A stretch of 64,000 bases of DNA from a virus: positions 90,886 to 154,885 of IMG/VR virus record IMGVR_UViG_3300020165_000008, one strand, 5' to 3'. Shown in pieces: positions 16,095 through 23,157 of this stretch (position 1 is its first letter; every line of letters begins with the position of its first letter). A model generated the notes under the pieces. The model did not search any database. It saw only the letters and a program-made list of their open reading frames with translations, and had not been told where the DNA came from. A program made the translations under genes and the position numbers.

Positions 16095-16580
16095 TTATTC
16101 AGGCCATTTGAGTGCCGGGTAAACATTCTCCCAAGATCCATCTTCACACAAAACGTGTCTAAAGGGTAAGCAGTCATCCTCTACATACTGGCTCTCAATG
16201 AATGTTTCTTTTGGCTTACAAACTAAGGCAAGGAATTCTTGAAGTTGATCAACGGCTTCATAACATTCCTCTCCACAATAATCTTCCATTGTGATAGAAT
16301 TATGTGCGTATACATTCAAATTACCAAAGAAGCATTCCAAAAATGTGGTAAAGCAATTTGAATAAACAGCATCAACAAACTCTGAATGAAGGTCTTTTTG
16401 AGTGGAGTCCTGCCAACCCCAACGAGGATACTTTGTTTCATTCCTCGCTTCAAACAAGAAGTGCTCTCGTTCGTCAGCCGGCAGATCATACTCTTTCCAA
16501 AGTTCATCTGTTAATTTTCCAATGATCTTTTGATGATCTTCTTTGAGTTCAAATTCTACGTGCCAGTTCCATAACGACAT
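16095..16580 (-). CDS. Hypothetical acidic protein, 161 residues
   Basis: ATG at 16580 with AAAGGAAAAAAA upstream; a frame extension to 16616 lacks a ribosome site. Rich in Trp, Glu and Cys (MSLWNWHVEFELKEDHQKI; MEDYCGEECYEAVDQL). No domain recognised. First gene of the unit opened at 16674-16703; its leader has a GAGGGG/CCCCTC hairpin near 16614-16640. Confidence 0.5.
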   Translation of the reverse strand: MSLWNWHVEFELKEDHQKIIGKLTDELWKEYDLPADEREHFLFEARNETKYPRWGWQDSTQKDLHSEFVDAVYSNCFTTFLECFFGNLNVYAHNSITMEDYCGEECYEAVDQLQEFLALVCKPKETFIESQYVEDDCLPFRHVLCEDGSWENVYPALKWPE

Positions 16581-16673
16581 TTTTTTCCTTTGTTGTTGAA
16601 GGAGGGTTTGTTTCAAGAGAGGGGGCCGAAAACCCCTCGGTGCGCAGCTTGGTGGGCTTTTGGGCGCTCATTA

Positions 16674-16703
16674 GTTAGACGATCGAGGCGAGGATCTTAT
16701 CCA
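16674..16703 (-). promoter_or_regulatory. Two-box element, copy 6
   Basis: TGGATAAGATCC, spacer TCGCCTCGA, TCGTCTAAC on minus. Immediately past array C, with flank identical to that of copy 4. Confidence 0.7.
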
Positions 16704-16748
16704 CATAAAATCGAAAAAAGTGACGCACCGGAGCGATTTGTTTCATTT

Positions 16749-17180
16749 TTACTCAAACTCCAAACTGTTTGTTTCACGGTTGTAAAAACAGTAGATGTTC
16801 TTTGCGAGCCATAGATCCACAATGGTTTCCGGATCGACTTCTCCGTGGTTTAGCCACCACGCTTTGGTTCCGTTGGAATACTCAACAGCCGGGCCATCTT
16901 CACGGTGAAGATTGCCGTTTAGATACCAATGTTTGTCTCCGTTGGCATACTCACAAGCCGGGCCATCTTCACGGTGAAGCTTGCCGTTTAGGAACCATTC
17001 TTTTTCTCCGTCGAGCCACTCAAAAGCCGGACCATCTTCACGGTGACGCTTTCCGTTTAGGAACCATTCTTTGGATCCGTCGGCACACTCTAGAGCCGGG
17101 CCATCTTCACGGTGGCGCTTTCCGTTTAGCCGCCATTCTTTGGTTCCGTTGGCATAAATTTTACATTCAGGTTTATTCAT
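16749..17180 (-). CDS. HREDGPA-repeat protein C4
   Basis: 143 residues, four repeats; tetrads KEWR, KEWF, KEWF, KHWY, KAWW. N-terminus MNKPECKIYANG (I for T). Unit 3 has the turn EWLDGEKEW, with leucine in place of alanine. It ends at the duplicated promoter junction. Confidence 0.85.
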   Translation of the reverse strand: MNKPECKIYANGTKEWRLNGKRHREDGPALECADGSKEWFLNGKRHREDGPAFEWLDGEKEWFLNGKLHREDGPACEYANGDKHWYLNGNLHREDGPAVEYSNGTKAWWLNHGEVDPETIVDLWLAKNIYCFYNRETNSLEFE

Positions 17181-17182
17181 CT

Positions 17183-17476
17183 TTACTCAAACTCCAAACT
17201 GTTTGTTTCACGGTTGTAAAAACAGTAGATGTTCTTTGCGAGCCATAGATCCACAATAGTTTCCGGATCGGCTTTTTTGTTGTTTAGGAACCACCATTTG
17301 TTTCCGTTGGCATACTCAATTGCAGGGCCATCTTCACGGTGAAGCTTGTCGTTTAGGAACCACGCTTTGTTTCCGCTGGCCAACTCAACAGCCGGGCCAT
17401 CTTCACGGTGAAGCTTGCCGTTTAGATACCATTCTTTGGCTCCGTTGGCATAAGTTTTACATTCAGGTTTATTCAT
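17183..17476 (-). CDS. HREDGPA-repeat protein C3, shortest member
   Basis: 97 residues with only two repeats; tetrads KEWY, KAWF, KWWF. It keeps both caps in full (MNKPECKTYANG; KADPETIVDLWLAKNIYCFYN), so two units appear to be enough to keep the gene, and length change happens in whole 23-residue steps. Confidence 0.85.
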   Translation of the reverse strand: MNKPECKTYANGAKEWYLNGKLHREDGPAVELASGNKAWFLNDKLHREDGPAIEYANGNKWWFLNNKKADPETIVDLWLAKNIYCFYNRETNSLEFE

Positions 17477-17977
17477 TTACTCAAACTCCAAACTGTTTGT
17501 TTCAACGTTGTAAAAGCAGTAGATGTTTTTTGCGAGCCATAGATCCACAATGGTTTCCGGATCGGCTTCTTTGTTGTTTACGTACCATTCTTTGGTTCCG
17601 TTGGTATCCTCACAAGCCGGACCATCTTCACGGTGGCGCTTTCCGTTTAGATACCATTCTTTGTGTCCGTTGGTCCTCTCAACAGCCGGGCCATCTTCAC
17701 GGTGGCGCTTTCCGTTTAGATGCCACTCTTTGGCTCCGCTGGCATACTCAACAGCCGGGCCATCTTCACGGTGAAGCTTGCCGTTTAGCCGCCATTCTTT
17801 GTATCCGTTGGCCCTCTCAACAGCAGGACCATCTTCACGGTGAAGCTTGCCGTTTAGATACCATTCTTTGTTTCCGTTGGCCAACTCAACAGCCGGGCCA
17901 TCTTCACGGTGAAGCTTGCCGTTTAGATACCATTCTTTGGTTCCGTTGGCATAAGTTTTACATTCAGGTTTATTCAT
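17477..17977 (-). CDS. HREDGPA-repeat protein C2
   Basis: 166 residues, five repeats; tetrads KEWY, KEWY, KEWR, KEWH, KEWY, KEWY. Every tetrad starts KEW, so this member is far more uniform than others. The first two units are almost the same at DNA level. The last tetrad is followed by VNNKE rather than LN. Confidence 0.85.
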   Translation of the reverse strand: MNKPECKTYANGTKEWYLNGKLHREDGPAVELANGNKEWYLNGKLHREDGPAVERANGYKEWRLNGKLHREDGPAVEYASGAKEWHLNGKRHREDGPAVERTNGHKEWYLNGKRHREDGPACEDTNGTKEWYVNNKEADPETIVDLWLAKNIYCFYNVETNSLEFE

Positions 17978-17979
17978 CT

Positions 17980-18342
17980 TTACTCAAACTCCAAACTGTT
18001 TGTTTCACGGTTGTAAAAGCAGTAGATGTTTTTTGCGAGCCATAGATCCACAATAGTTTCCGGATCGACTTTTTTGTTGTTTAGATACCACCCTTTGCGC
18101 CCGTTGGCATACTCAACAGCCGGACCATCTTCACGGTGACGCTTACCGTTTAGATACCACAATTTGGCTCCGTTGGCCCACTCACAAGCCGGACCATCTT
18201 CACGGTGGCGCTTTCCGTTTAGCCACCATTCTTTGGTTCCGTTGGGATACTCACAAGCAGGGCCATCTTCACGGTGATGCTTTCCGTTTAGATACCACTC
18301 TTTGTCTCCGTTGGGATAAGTTTTACATTCAGGTTTATTCAT
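17980..18342 (-). CDS. HREDGPA-repeat protein C1, first gene of array C
   Basis: 120 residues, three repeats; tetrads KEWY, KEWW, KLWY, KGWY. The frame opens at 18414, but the family N-terminus and the ATGA overlap with the upstream stop set the start at 18342. Confidence 0.85.
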   Translation of the reverse strand: MNKPECKTYPNGDKEWYLNGKHHREDGPACEYPNGTKEWWLNGKRHREDGPACEWANGAKLWYLNGKRHREDGPAVEYANGRKGWYLNNKKVDPETIVDLWLAKNIYCFYNRETNSLEFE

Positions 18343-18536
18343 TTTATTTCTCTTAGCAAAGCTTTGGATATATAAGGTATGTATCTCACTTCCGTCCAAG
18401 GTAGTATGATCCAATCAACACTATAATGATCTGAATCGATTATTTTATCTACCAGCCCCATTCCATAGTACTTACTTGGTCCATTTCGATAGGCAAGTGG
18501 TAAGGAGCACATTTCTACTAAGTCACCAATTTTCAT
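18339..18536 (-). CDS. Small SH3-like protein, GDLV family
   Basis: 65 residues: MKIGDLVEMCSLPLAYR, then YYGMGLVDKIIDSDHYSVDWIILP. Same skeleton as the proteins at 13204 and 15808. It is first in the unit of array C and overlaps the first repeat gene as ATGA. Confidence 0.65.
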   Translation of the reverse strand: MKIGDLVEMCSLPLAYRNGPSKYYGMGLVDKIIDSDHYSVDWIILPWTEVRYIPYISKALLREIK

Positions 18537-18574
18537 TTTTCATCGTCGGGGGAGTAAGATCGGGGGGCTCGCTA

Positions 18575-18604
18575 GTTAGACGATCGAGGCGAGGATCTTA
18601 TCCA
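18575..18604 (-). promoter_or_regulatory. Two-box element, copy 7
   Basis: TGGATAAGATCC, spacer TCGCCTCGA, TCGTCTAAC on minus. A clear terminator ends the upstream gene 10 bases before it, so transcription must restart here. This is the best positional evidence that the element is a promoter. Confidence 0.75.
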
Positions 18605-18616
18605 CATAAAGACGAA

Positions 18617-18650
18617 AAAACCCCGCTGATCTTTCAACCAGCGGGGTTTT
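18617..18650 (-). terminator. Rho-independent terminator of the lipoprotein gene
   Basis: Stem CCCCGCTG / CAGCGGGG (18621-18628, 18639-18646) with a 10-base loop, flanked by an A-run and a T-run, so it can work on either strand. The minus-strand T-run is TTTTTT. Confidence 0.9.
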
Positions 18651-18727
18651 GCATTATAGCCGAAGAAGCTTCAGCAATGAATAAGCAAACTGTAAAAAGG
18701 ATTCACGATCCCAATACAGCATCTTTA

Positions 18728-19105
18728 TTACTCATCAGAATCAGATCCATCATCATCCTCTACATCGGTTTCATCAGTATCAGATCCGTCATCACTATCA
18801 GACGACGAACCGGAGTCATCCTCTACATCAGTTTCATCAGTATCGACTACTGTGTCTCCAACGGTATCTTCCGCCGAATCGGTTACTGCGTCCTCAACAC
18901 TGTCTTCAACAGTATCGGCTACTGTATCCTCAACGGTATCTTCAACAGTGTCGGTTTCAGGCACATCTCCTGATCCTTCAGCGTCGCTAATAACATCAGC
19001 AGCGCCAGTGTCATCAGTTGGGGGTGTTTCTTCCTCTTCCGAGCATCCCATAATAAGGATTGTTCCAAGAGCAAGAGCGATTGTTTGATACATAATGTTT
19101 TTCAT
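18728..19105 (-). CDS. Acidic low-complexity lipoprotein
   Basis: 125 residues, ATG at 19105 with AAAGGAG upstream. Residues 1-21 form a lipoprotein signal peptide ending in the lipobox LIMGC, so the mature protein would be lipid-anchored at Cys21. The rest is almost all D, E, T, V, S and G, with repeats of DTVEDTV and a duplicated DETDVEDD block. Such tails occur on surface lipoproteins of Myxococcota and Bradymonadales, from general knowledge. A phage lipoprotein of this kind could block superinfection or alter the host surface; that is inference. It is followed by a strong terminator. Confidence 0.8.
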   Translation of the reverse strand: MKNIMYQTIALALGTILIMGCSEEEETPPTDDTGAADVISDAEGSGDVPETDTVEDTVEDTVADTVEDSVEDAVTDSAEDTVGDTVVDTDETDVEDDSGSSSDSDDGSDTDETDVEDDDGSDSDE

Positions 19106-19129
19106 TTTTTCTCCTTTGTTAGTATCGGT

Positions 19130-19354
19130 TTATTCTTCTTCTGATCCAACTGGATCATCTTCCACAACTCGTGAAAGAATTTCTAGGCCGGCTTCAGCAT
19201 TTGCGACATCATTGATAAAATCTACTATGTCATCAACAATGTCTGTGTGGCTTCCAACTCCAACAGGGCTGGATAAGCAAACTTGTAGATTTGCTAGCGC
19301 TCGTGTTCGCACTGCCTCAAAATGTGCAACTGCTGCCGTTTGTAAGGGGTTCAT
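19130..19354 (-). CDS. Hypothetical protein, 74 residues
   Basis: GGAGAG lies seven bases before the ATG. MNPLQTAAVAHFEAVRTRALANLQVCLSSPVG then an acidic helix (DIVDDIVDFINDVANAEAG). Unknown. First gene behind a sigma70-like promoter, with the lipoprotein gene 24 bases downstream, so both probably share one transcript. Confidence 0.55.
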   Translation of the reverse strand: MNPLQTAAVAHFEAVRTRALANLQVCLSSPVGVGSHTDIVDDIVDFINDVANAEAGLEILSRVVEDDPVGSEEE

Positions 19355-19386
19355 AGTACAACTCTCCGTGTTTCAAGTGTTATACT

Positions 19387-19414
19387 ATTATACTGTATTC
19401 TGAGCGAAAGTCAA
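19387..19414 (-). promoter_or_regulatory. Sigma70-like promoter
   Basis: TTGACT (19414-19409), 16 bases, TATAAT (19392-19387) on minus. It drives the 74-residue gene and the lipoprotein gene. Confidence 0.8.
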
Positions 19415-19428
19415 GCGTTTTGTTTTAT

Positions 19429-19848
19429 TTATTTCTTGTTCTGCCACTCATAAGAAACGCTGTCTTTTGTTATTGGACCACCAGCAGCCCAAGTCATACA
19501 CGATCTCGCACTGTGGCATTTGAAAGAATGCATCCAACAATAACCTAAATGGCCTTCTTTATCTTCAACAGGCTCTGAGGTTGGTCCAGGCATACATTCT
19601 AACATTCTTTGTGAGATGTCAAATGCAACACAGTTCCCACAAAGGCTTTCTTTTGCCACCTCTTCTGTTGTGTTCCAATGATCAGCAAGTCCTTTCCAAT
19701 ATTCTTTATCTTCAAGGTTTAGCGGACCATACTTGATATAGTCTGCCTTGATCGCAGCGTTTCTGTTTTTTGTGTTTAGTTCTAAGTCCTGTGTTGGCTC
19801 AGGACAAGATAGAGCTGCTTTATTGTTCTTGATTGTTATCTTGATCAT
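19429..19848 (-). CDS. Cysteine-rich putative metal-binding protein
   Basis: 139 residues. The C-terminal half has SLCGNCVAFDISQRMLEC, then GYCWMHSFKCHSARSCMTW, i.e. a CxxC pair and a spaced C...C...C...C set that would suit an iron-sulfur or zinc site. I recall this pattern from conserved unknown proteins in marine T4-like phages. It overlaps the upstream gene by 29 bases. Confidence 0.6.
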   Translation of the reverse strand: MIKITIKNNKAALSCPEPTQDLELNTKNRNAAIKADYIKYGPLNLEDKEYWKGLADHWNTTEEVAKESLCGNCVAFDISQRMLECMPGPTSEPVEDKEGHLGYCWMHSFKCHSARSCMTWAAGGPITKDSVSYEWQNKK

Positions 19849-20647
19849 TTTGTTCTATCTCTTTGGTCGCAAGCATTTTCCTTACGCTCTCTGGATCGTC
19901 TAGTGTATAAGGCGATGATCCTTTAAATTGTAACCTTCCCTGTACACGAATTCCCGCACCAACGACACTTGTTCCATCTTTTCTTGTTTTCGATCCAGAT
20001 CTTCCAGGTCGAAGCTCAATATTGATATCACCTTCTAGTTTTGGAACTGGCAAATTTGCTGGATTTTCACCAAGGTAGAAAAGGCCAGATCCGCCAATTT
20101 GGATATAGTCAATTCCTTTTTTCTTATAGTGGTTGGTGATGAACCTTGTTGTTCTCTTGATCTTTACGTTCAAAGGCTTAAGCAAACCAAGAGCCACTGC
20201 TTCAACCCATTTATCTTTTTCTATTGTTGCCGGGAGCTTGCTAACGCCGACAAACTCTAAAAACTTATCTAGATCCGGAATGATTGGTGTTAAAGATTCC
20301 TCCATGATGTCGATTGTATCTTCTTCAACAGATTTGCAAACAATATCAAAGTACTTTCCGCCCTCTGTCCGATCGGGATAATAACGCAGTGATGTTCCGC
20401 CCATCTGCGCATCTTTATCAAGTTTTACTTCAATTTTGTAGATCTGATCTCCTATCTTGATGTCCGCATCGGCAGCAGCAGCAGATGCCCCTGCTCCTGA
20501 TGTGATATCTCCCGAAGCGCCTACCGCATTCAAAGCTGCAATGACTTCATTCTCGTACTCAAAGCCTCTTTGGTTTGAAGACTCTTCGATTGTGCCTTCG
20601 TTGATAAAGCCTCTCCAGTTTTCCATTATAAGTTTATGGTGCTTCAT
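19820..20647 (-). CDS. PD-(D/E)XK-like protein
   Basis: 275 residues. After MENWRGF, the N-terminal half has GFEYENEVIAAL (helix with E), then ADADIKIGDQIYKIEVKLD, the D ... E-x-K order of PD-(D/E)XK nucleases. The second half, YKKKGIDYIQIGGSGLFYLGEN ... IELRPG, matches the layout of the protein at 26420 (NTKGDDLIQINGLGLYKLSD), so the two look like paralogues. Phage structural or nuclease roles are both possible. Unit opened by the element at 20726-20755. Confidence 0.55.
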   Translation of the reverse strand: MKHHKLIMENWRGFINEGTIEESSNQRGFEYENEVIAALNAVGASGDITSGAGASAAAADADIKIGDQIYKIEVKLDKDAQMGGTSLRYYPDRTEGGKYFDIVCKSVEEDTIDIMEESLTPIIPDLDKFLEFVGVSKLPATIEKDKWVEAVALGLLKPLNVKIKRTTRFITNHYKKKGIDYIQIGGSGLFYLGENPANLPVPKLEGDINIELRPGRSGSKTRKDGTSVVGAGIRVQGRLQFKGSSPYTLDDPESVRKMLATKEIEQNDQDNNQEQ

Positions 20648-20725
20648 ACTGTAAATAGTTCCTTTTGCTTGTTTATTCGGGTCTGCGAAACGATTAGTGA
20701 ATTTGGCTGCTCGCCGGCCTCATAA

Positions 20726-20755
20726 GTTAGACGATCGAGGCGAGGATCTTATCCA
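20726..20755 (-). promoter_or_regulatory. Two-box element, copy 8
   Basis: TGGATAAGATCC, spacer TCGCCTCGA, TCGTCTAAC on minus. A short stem AACGC/GCGTT followed by TTTTTT (about 20769-20795) just upstream could terminate the previous gene. Confidence 0.7.
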
Positions 20756-20799
20756 CATAAAAATGAAAAAACGCCGGGGGGAGTGCGTTTTGTTTCAAA

Positions 20800-21393
20800 C
20801 TAGCTACCACCAAATCCAGGGGGTGCTGATTTTGAGCGGGTTTGTTTTGGCTTTTTGTTATAAGGTGCGCCAGCGGGTTGTGGCCCAGTCGTAAGATACT
20901 TATTTCGTTTCTTTACATAGCCTTTCTGTATTTTCTTTTGATAGGCTTCTAGCTCTTGTAGCACTAGTTTCCTTATCAAGATCTTAATAGCCGGCTCTTT
21001 TTTGCTTTCCCTCAAGAACATTGTTGGCAACTCAATTTTTGCTTTCTTGTCCTTTATTGCTTTGTGTTCATGAGGATCATCATCATAGTGCCTTATAACG
21101 TTCAAGTCAAGAAGAGTTTTCACTTTATCTTCGCCGTTAGTAAAATAAACGTCCTCAATACTTAGATCGTAGGCAATCTCAAACAAATCTTCATTATCAC
21201 GACCAAAGGCTGGTTTTGGACCGTATCGTGAAGTTACAATAACAACCTTATTACCAGCATTGCGCTCTTTTTTGATAAGGTCTGCTGTTATTGGGTCTAA
21301 ACCTACCGGAACATCCATTCCTTCTTCTTCATCCCATTCATTTTTTAGGATTGTGCTATCAAAGTCAAAGCTTACAGTCGGTTGGTCTTTCAT
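20800..21393 (-). CDS. HAD-superfamily hydrolase-like protein
   Basis: 197 residues. Motif I FDFDSTIL at 9-16 and motif II-like VVIVTSRYG near 49-57, then a D-rich stretch RHYDDDPHEH near 101-110, give the HAD phosphatase order. The C-terminal 60 residues are basic with prolines (KKPKQTRSKSAPP), suggesting nucleic acid contact. It could be a nucleotidase or the phosphatase half of a kinase-like protein; substrate unknown. Confidence 0.65.
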   Translation of the reverse strand: MKDQPTVSFDFDSTILKNEWDEEEGMDVPVGLDPITADLIKKERNAGNKVVIVTSRYGPKPAFGRDNEDLFEIAYDLSIEDVYFTNGEDKVKTLLDLNVIRHYDDDPHEHKAIKDKKAKIELPTMFLRESKKEPAIKILIRKLVLQELEAYQKKIQKGYVKKRNKYLTTGPQPAGAPYNKKPKQTRSKSAPPGFGGS

Positions 21394-21404
21394 TTTGCTT
21401 TCCT

Positions 21405-22046
21405 TTAGTAAGTTCGGATTGGTTTGAGTGTTTCTCTTTTAAAGTCTAGCTCGATCAAACCTTGGATCTTTGGATGAGAACAGCCTCCGTCAGAAGACCT
21501 TCCGAACGCTGCCCCTTTTATTTGTTGCATTTTCTTTACAGGAGAAGCGCCAGGGGTGAATTTGATTTTGATTAGGGTCTTCTCCCTTGCTACTCCTTTT
21601 TGTAGCTTGAAGTCCTGCCCTGGGATGATAGAAACAACTGTTACATCCTTGATCGAACGAAGGTCATTGACAATCTCTGACTTGTTTCTGTTTCGATCTG
21701 TAACCATTCTTACCACAACTTCGTAAATATATCCTTTTGTTGAGCCTTTTGCTTCTTGGATTGCTTTTTGTGAAGGGTTTTCTGTGATTTCAACAACCAA
21801 ATCACCGTGACCTTTGATGGTTCGGTGAAATTCTTCTTTAGGGATAAACAGTTGATCGCCTTCATTGAGCGCAACAGGAAGCTCATCGTCGTACTGGAAC
21901 TTCCAACCATTTGCCTCAATAACCTCAACCAAGCGACTTTCTTTATCACGGTGCCATTCTAGATCGTTTTTATCGATAGTGGCATGCTCGAAAAGTCGAA
22001 TGCGCTTATTTTCAGAAATTATCTTATCTTTATAGGGCTTGCTCAT
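21405..22046 (-). CDS. Cupin-domain protein
   Basis: 213 residues. The N-terminal part reads LEWHRDKESRLVEVIEANGW ... EGDQLFIPKEEFHRTI, the H-x(n)-G-D-x-x-x-I-P-x-x-x-x-H spacing of a cupin barrel. The second half has a YIYEVVVRMVTDRNRNKSEIVNDLR stretch, an alpha-beta fold with VVSIIPG, also seen in other marine phage proteins as I recall. AAAGGAAAC ribosome site. Function unknown. Confidence 0.6.
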   Translation of the reverse strand: MSKPYKDKIISENKRIRLFEHATIDKNDLEWHRDKESRLVEVIEANGWKFQYDDELPVALNEGDQLFIPKEEFHRTIKGHGDLVVEITENPSQKAIQEAKGSTKGYIYEVVVRMVTDRNRNKSEIVNDLRSIKDVTVVSIIPGQDFKLQKGVAREKTLIKIKFTPGASPVKKMQQIKGAAFGRSSDGGCSHPKIQGLIELDFKRETLKPIRTY

Positions 22047-22065
22047 TTTAGTTTCCTTTTATTTC

Positions 22066-23154
22066 TTACCAGTATGTTCCCGAAACGTTTTTGCCAAAGT
22101 GCCTATGACTCCGGCACGACCAATATCCCGGAGATGTTTTGTCTTTCTTCTCAGCACATTTATGTCTAGCAGCAAAAGACTTTCTAGCTTCTGGGTCATT
22201 CCAGTTAGATTTCATATCAGGAGAACCGTATGATACTTTCTTGACGTTTCCTGTTTTTGGATTCCTTACATAAACATAGTATTTTTTTGAGCCGCCTTTC
22301 TTTGGCTTCCCTAATTCTACTTCCTTGCCTTTATAATCGGCTTCGTCTAACTCTTGTTCTTCGAGCATCGGTATACCAAGCGGGACTTCTTGCCCTTCGT
22401 ATACACCAACGTCACCTAAATCACTCTCCAGAATGTCCTTCTCTTCCTCTGTGAGGGCTTCATACAGTCCAAGGGAGTATAGGTTGCGGGCTTCTTTCAT
22501 AAGGCTCATAAAGCCCTCTGAGAGCGGTCTATAGACAACCTCTGTTAGGGGTATTTTGTTATCTATGTGGTATTGCAATCCTTCTGAGATGTTTGTTGAC
22601 TCAAGAAGTTGCATTACCTCTAATAAGATTTGTTCTTCTATGTTTTCCATTGATTCATTCTTCTTCTTTGCCTTCTTTCCCCAGTTCCCTTTGTCCTTAC
22701 ATGCAGCCTTTGTGGGGCGGCAAGCAGGGTATTTAGATCTTTTCTCACCTTCTTGGCGACCGCAACTCTTATAACCTGTGATCTTACCGTCTTTCCTGAT
22801 CGGGGCATTACAGTCAACCCAACCGCCTTTTTTGCCTGGGGCACCCTTTCGGCCAAACCAATCTCGAAGTGAAGTTTCTGATGAAGGCTTTTTGGTTAGT
22901 TTTCTTTTCTTTTCGTCAAGCGGTTCATCTTCTTCTTCGGCCAAGATCTCTAAAAGTTCTTCTTCGGAAAGCTCTGCTAACTCTTCTTCTTTGAGGCCTT
23001 TCCAGATCTTCCCCTTGCGGCATCTTACAACAGCACCGGAAGCATAAGCAGAAGGCCAAACATCGTATTTACGCTTTGCGATACGAGTGCAGCGGTCTTC
23101 TTTCTTTTCTTCTATGATTTCCTCAATAAGAGAAATAAGATCTTGTTCAGTCAT
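22066..23154 (-). CDS. DUF5872-like protein, probable virion or scaffold component
   Basis: 362 residues. Near 15-50, RCTRIAKRKYDVWPSAYASG. Near 96-120, WFGRKGAPGKKGGWVDCN, which I recall as DUF5872. The C-terminus has KYYVYVRNPKTGNVKKVSYG, then KSFAARHKCAEKKDKTSPGYWSCR, a module that recurs in head and scaffold proteins of marine T4-like phages. Between them is an acidic helical spacer with many leucines (190-270). Three cysteine clusters are spread along the chain. Role inferred from module memory only. Confidence 0.55.
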   Translation of the reverse strand: MTEQDLISLIEEIIEEKKEDRCTRIAKRKYDVWPSAYASGAVVRCRKGKIWKGLKEEELAELSEEELLEILAEEEDEPLDEKKRKLTKKPSSETSLRDWFGRKGAPGKKGGWVDCNAPIRKDGKITGYKSCGRQEGEKRSKYPACRPTKAACKDKGNWGKKAKKKNESMENIEEQILLEVMQLLESTNISEGLQYHIDNKIPLTEVVYRPLSEGFMSLMKEARNLYSLGLYEALTEEEKDILESDLGDVGVYEGQEVPLGIPMLEEQELDEADYKGKEVELGKPKKGGSKKYYVYVRNPKTGNVKKVSYGSPDMKSNWNDPEARKSFAARHKCAEKKDKTSPGYWSCRSHRHFGKNVSGTYW

Positions 23155-23157
23155 TTA

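Larger units (their letters stand above)
16749..18342 (-). repeat. Repeat-protein array C: four genes, 14 coding repeats
   Basis: Four genes with 4, 2, 5 and 3 HREDGPA units, in map order. The unit starts at the two-box element 18575-18604 with a single small SH3-like gene before the array, the shortest of the three array-containing units. Confidence 0.9.

Noticed and set aside
17320-18045. Long plus-strand open frames across the repeat arrays (also at 3607, 4911 and 16769), with peptide repeats such as PGHLHGEACRLD
   Set aside because: They are antisense shadows: the 69-bp unit is a multiple of three, so any stop-free antisense frame repeats. They lack ribosome sites and the minus frames have conserved caps and exact stop-start junctions.
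2763-18342. Diversity-generating retroelement as the cause of repeat variation
   Set aside because: No reverse transcriptase gene or template repeat is visible, and variation is not limited to adenine positions of one terminal repeat.
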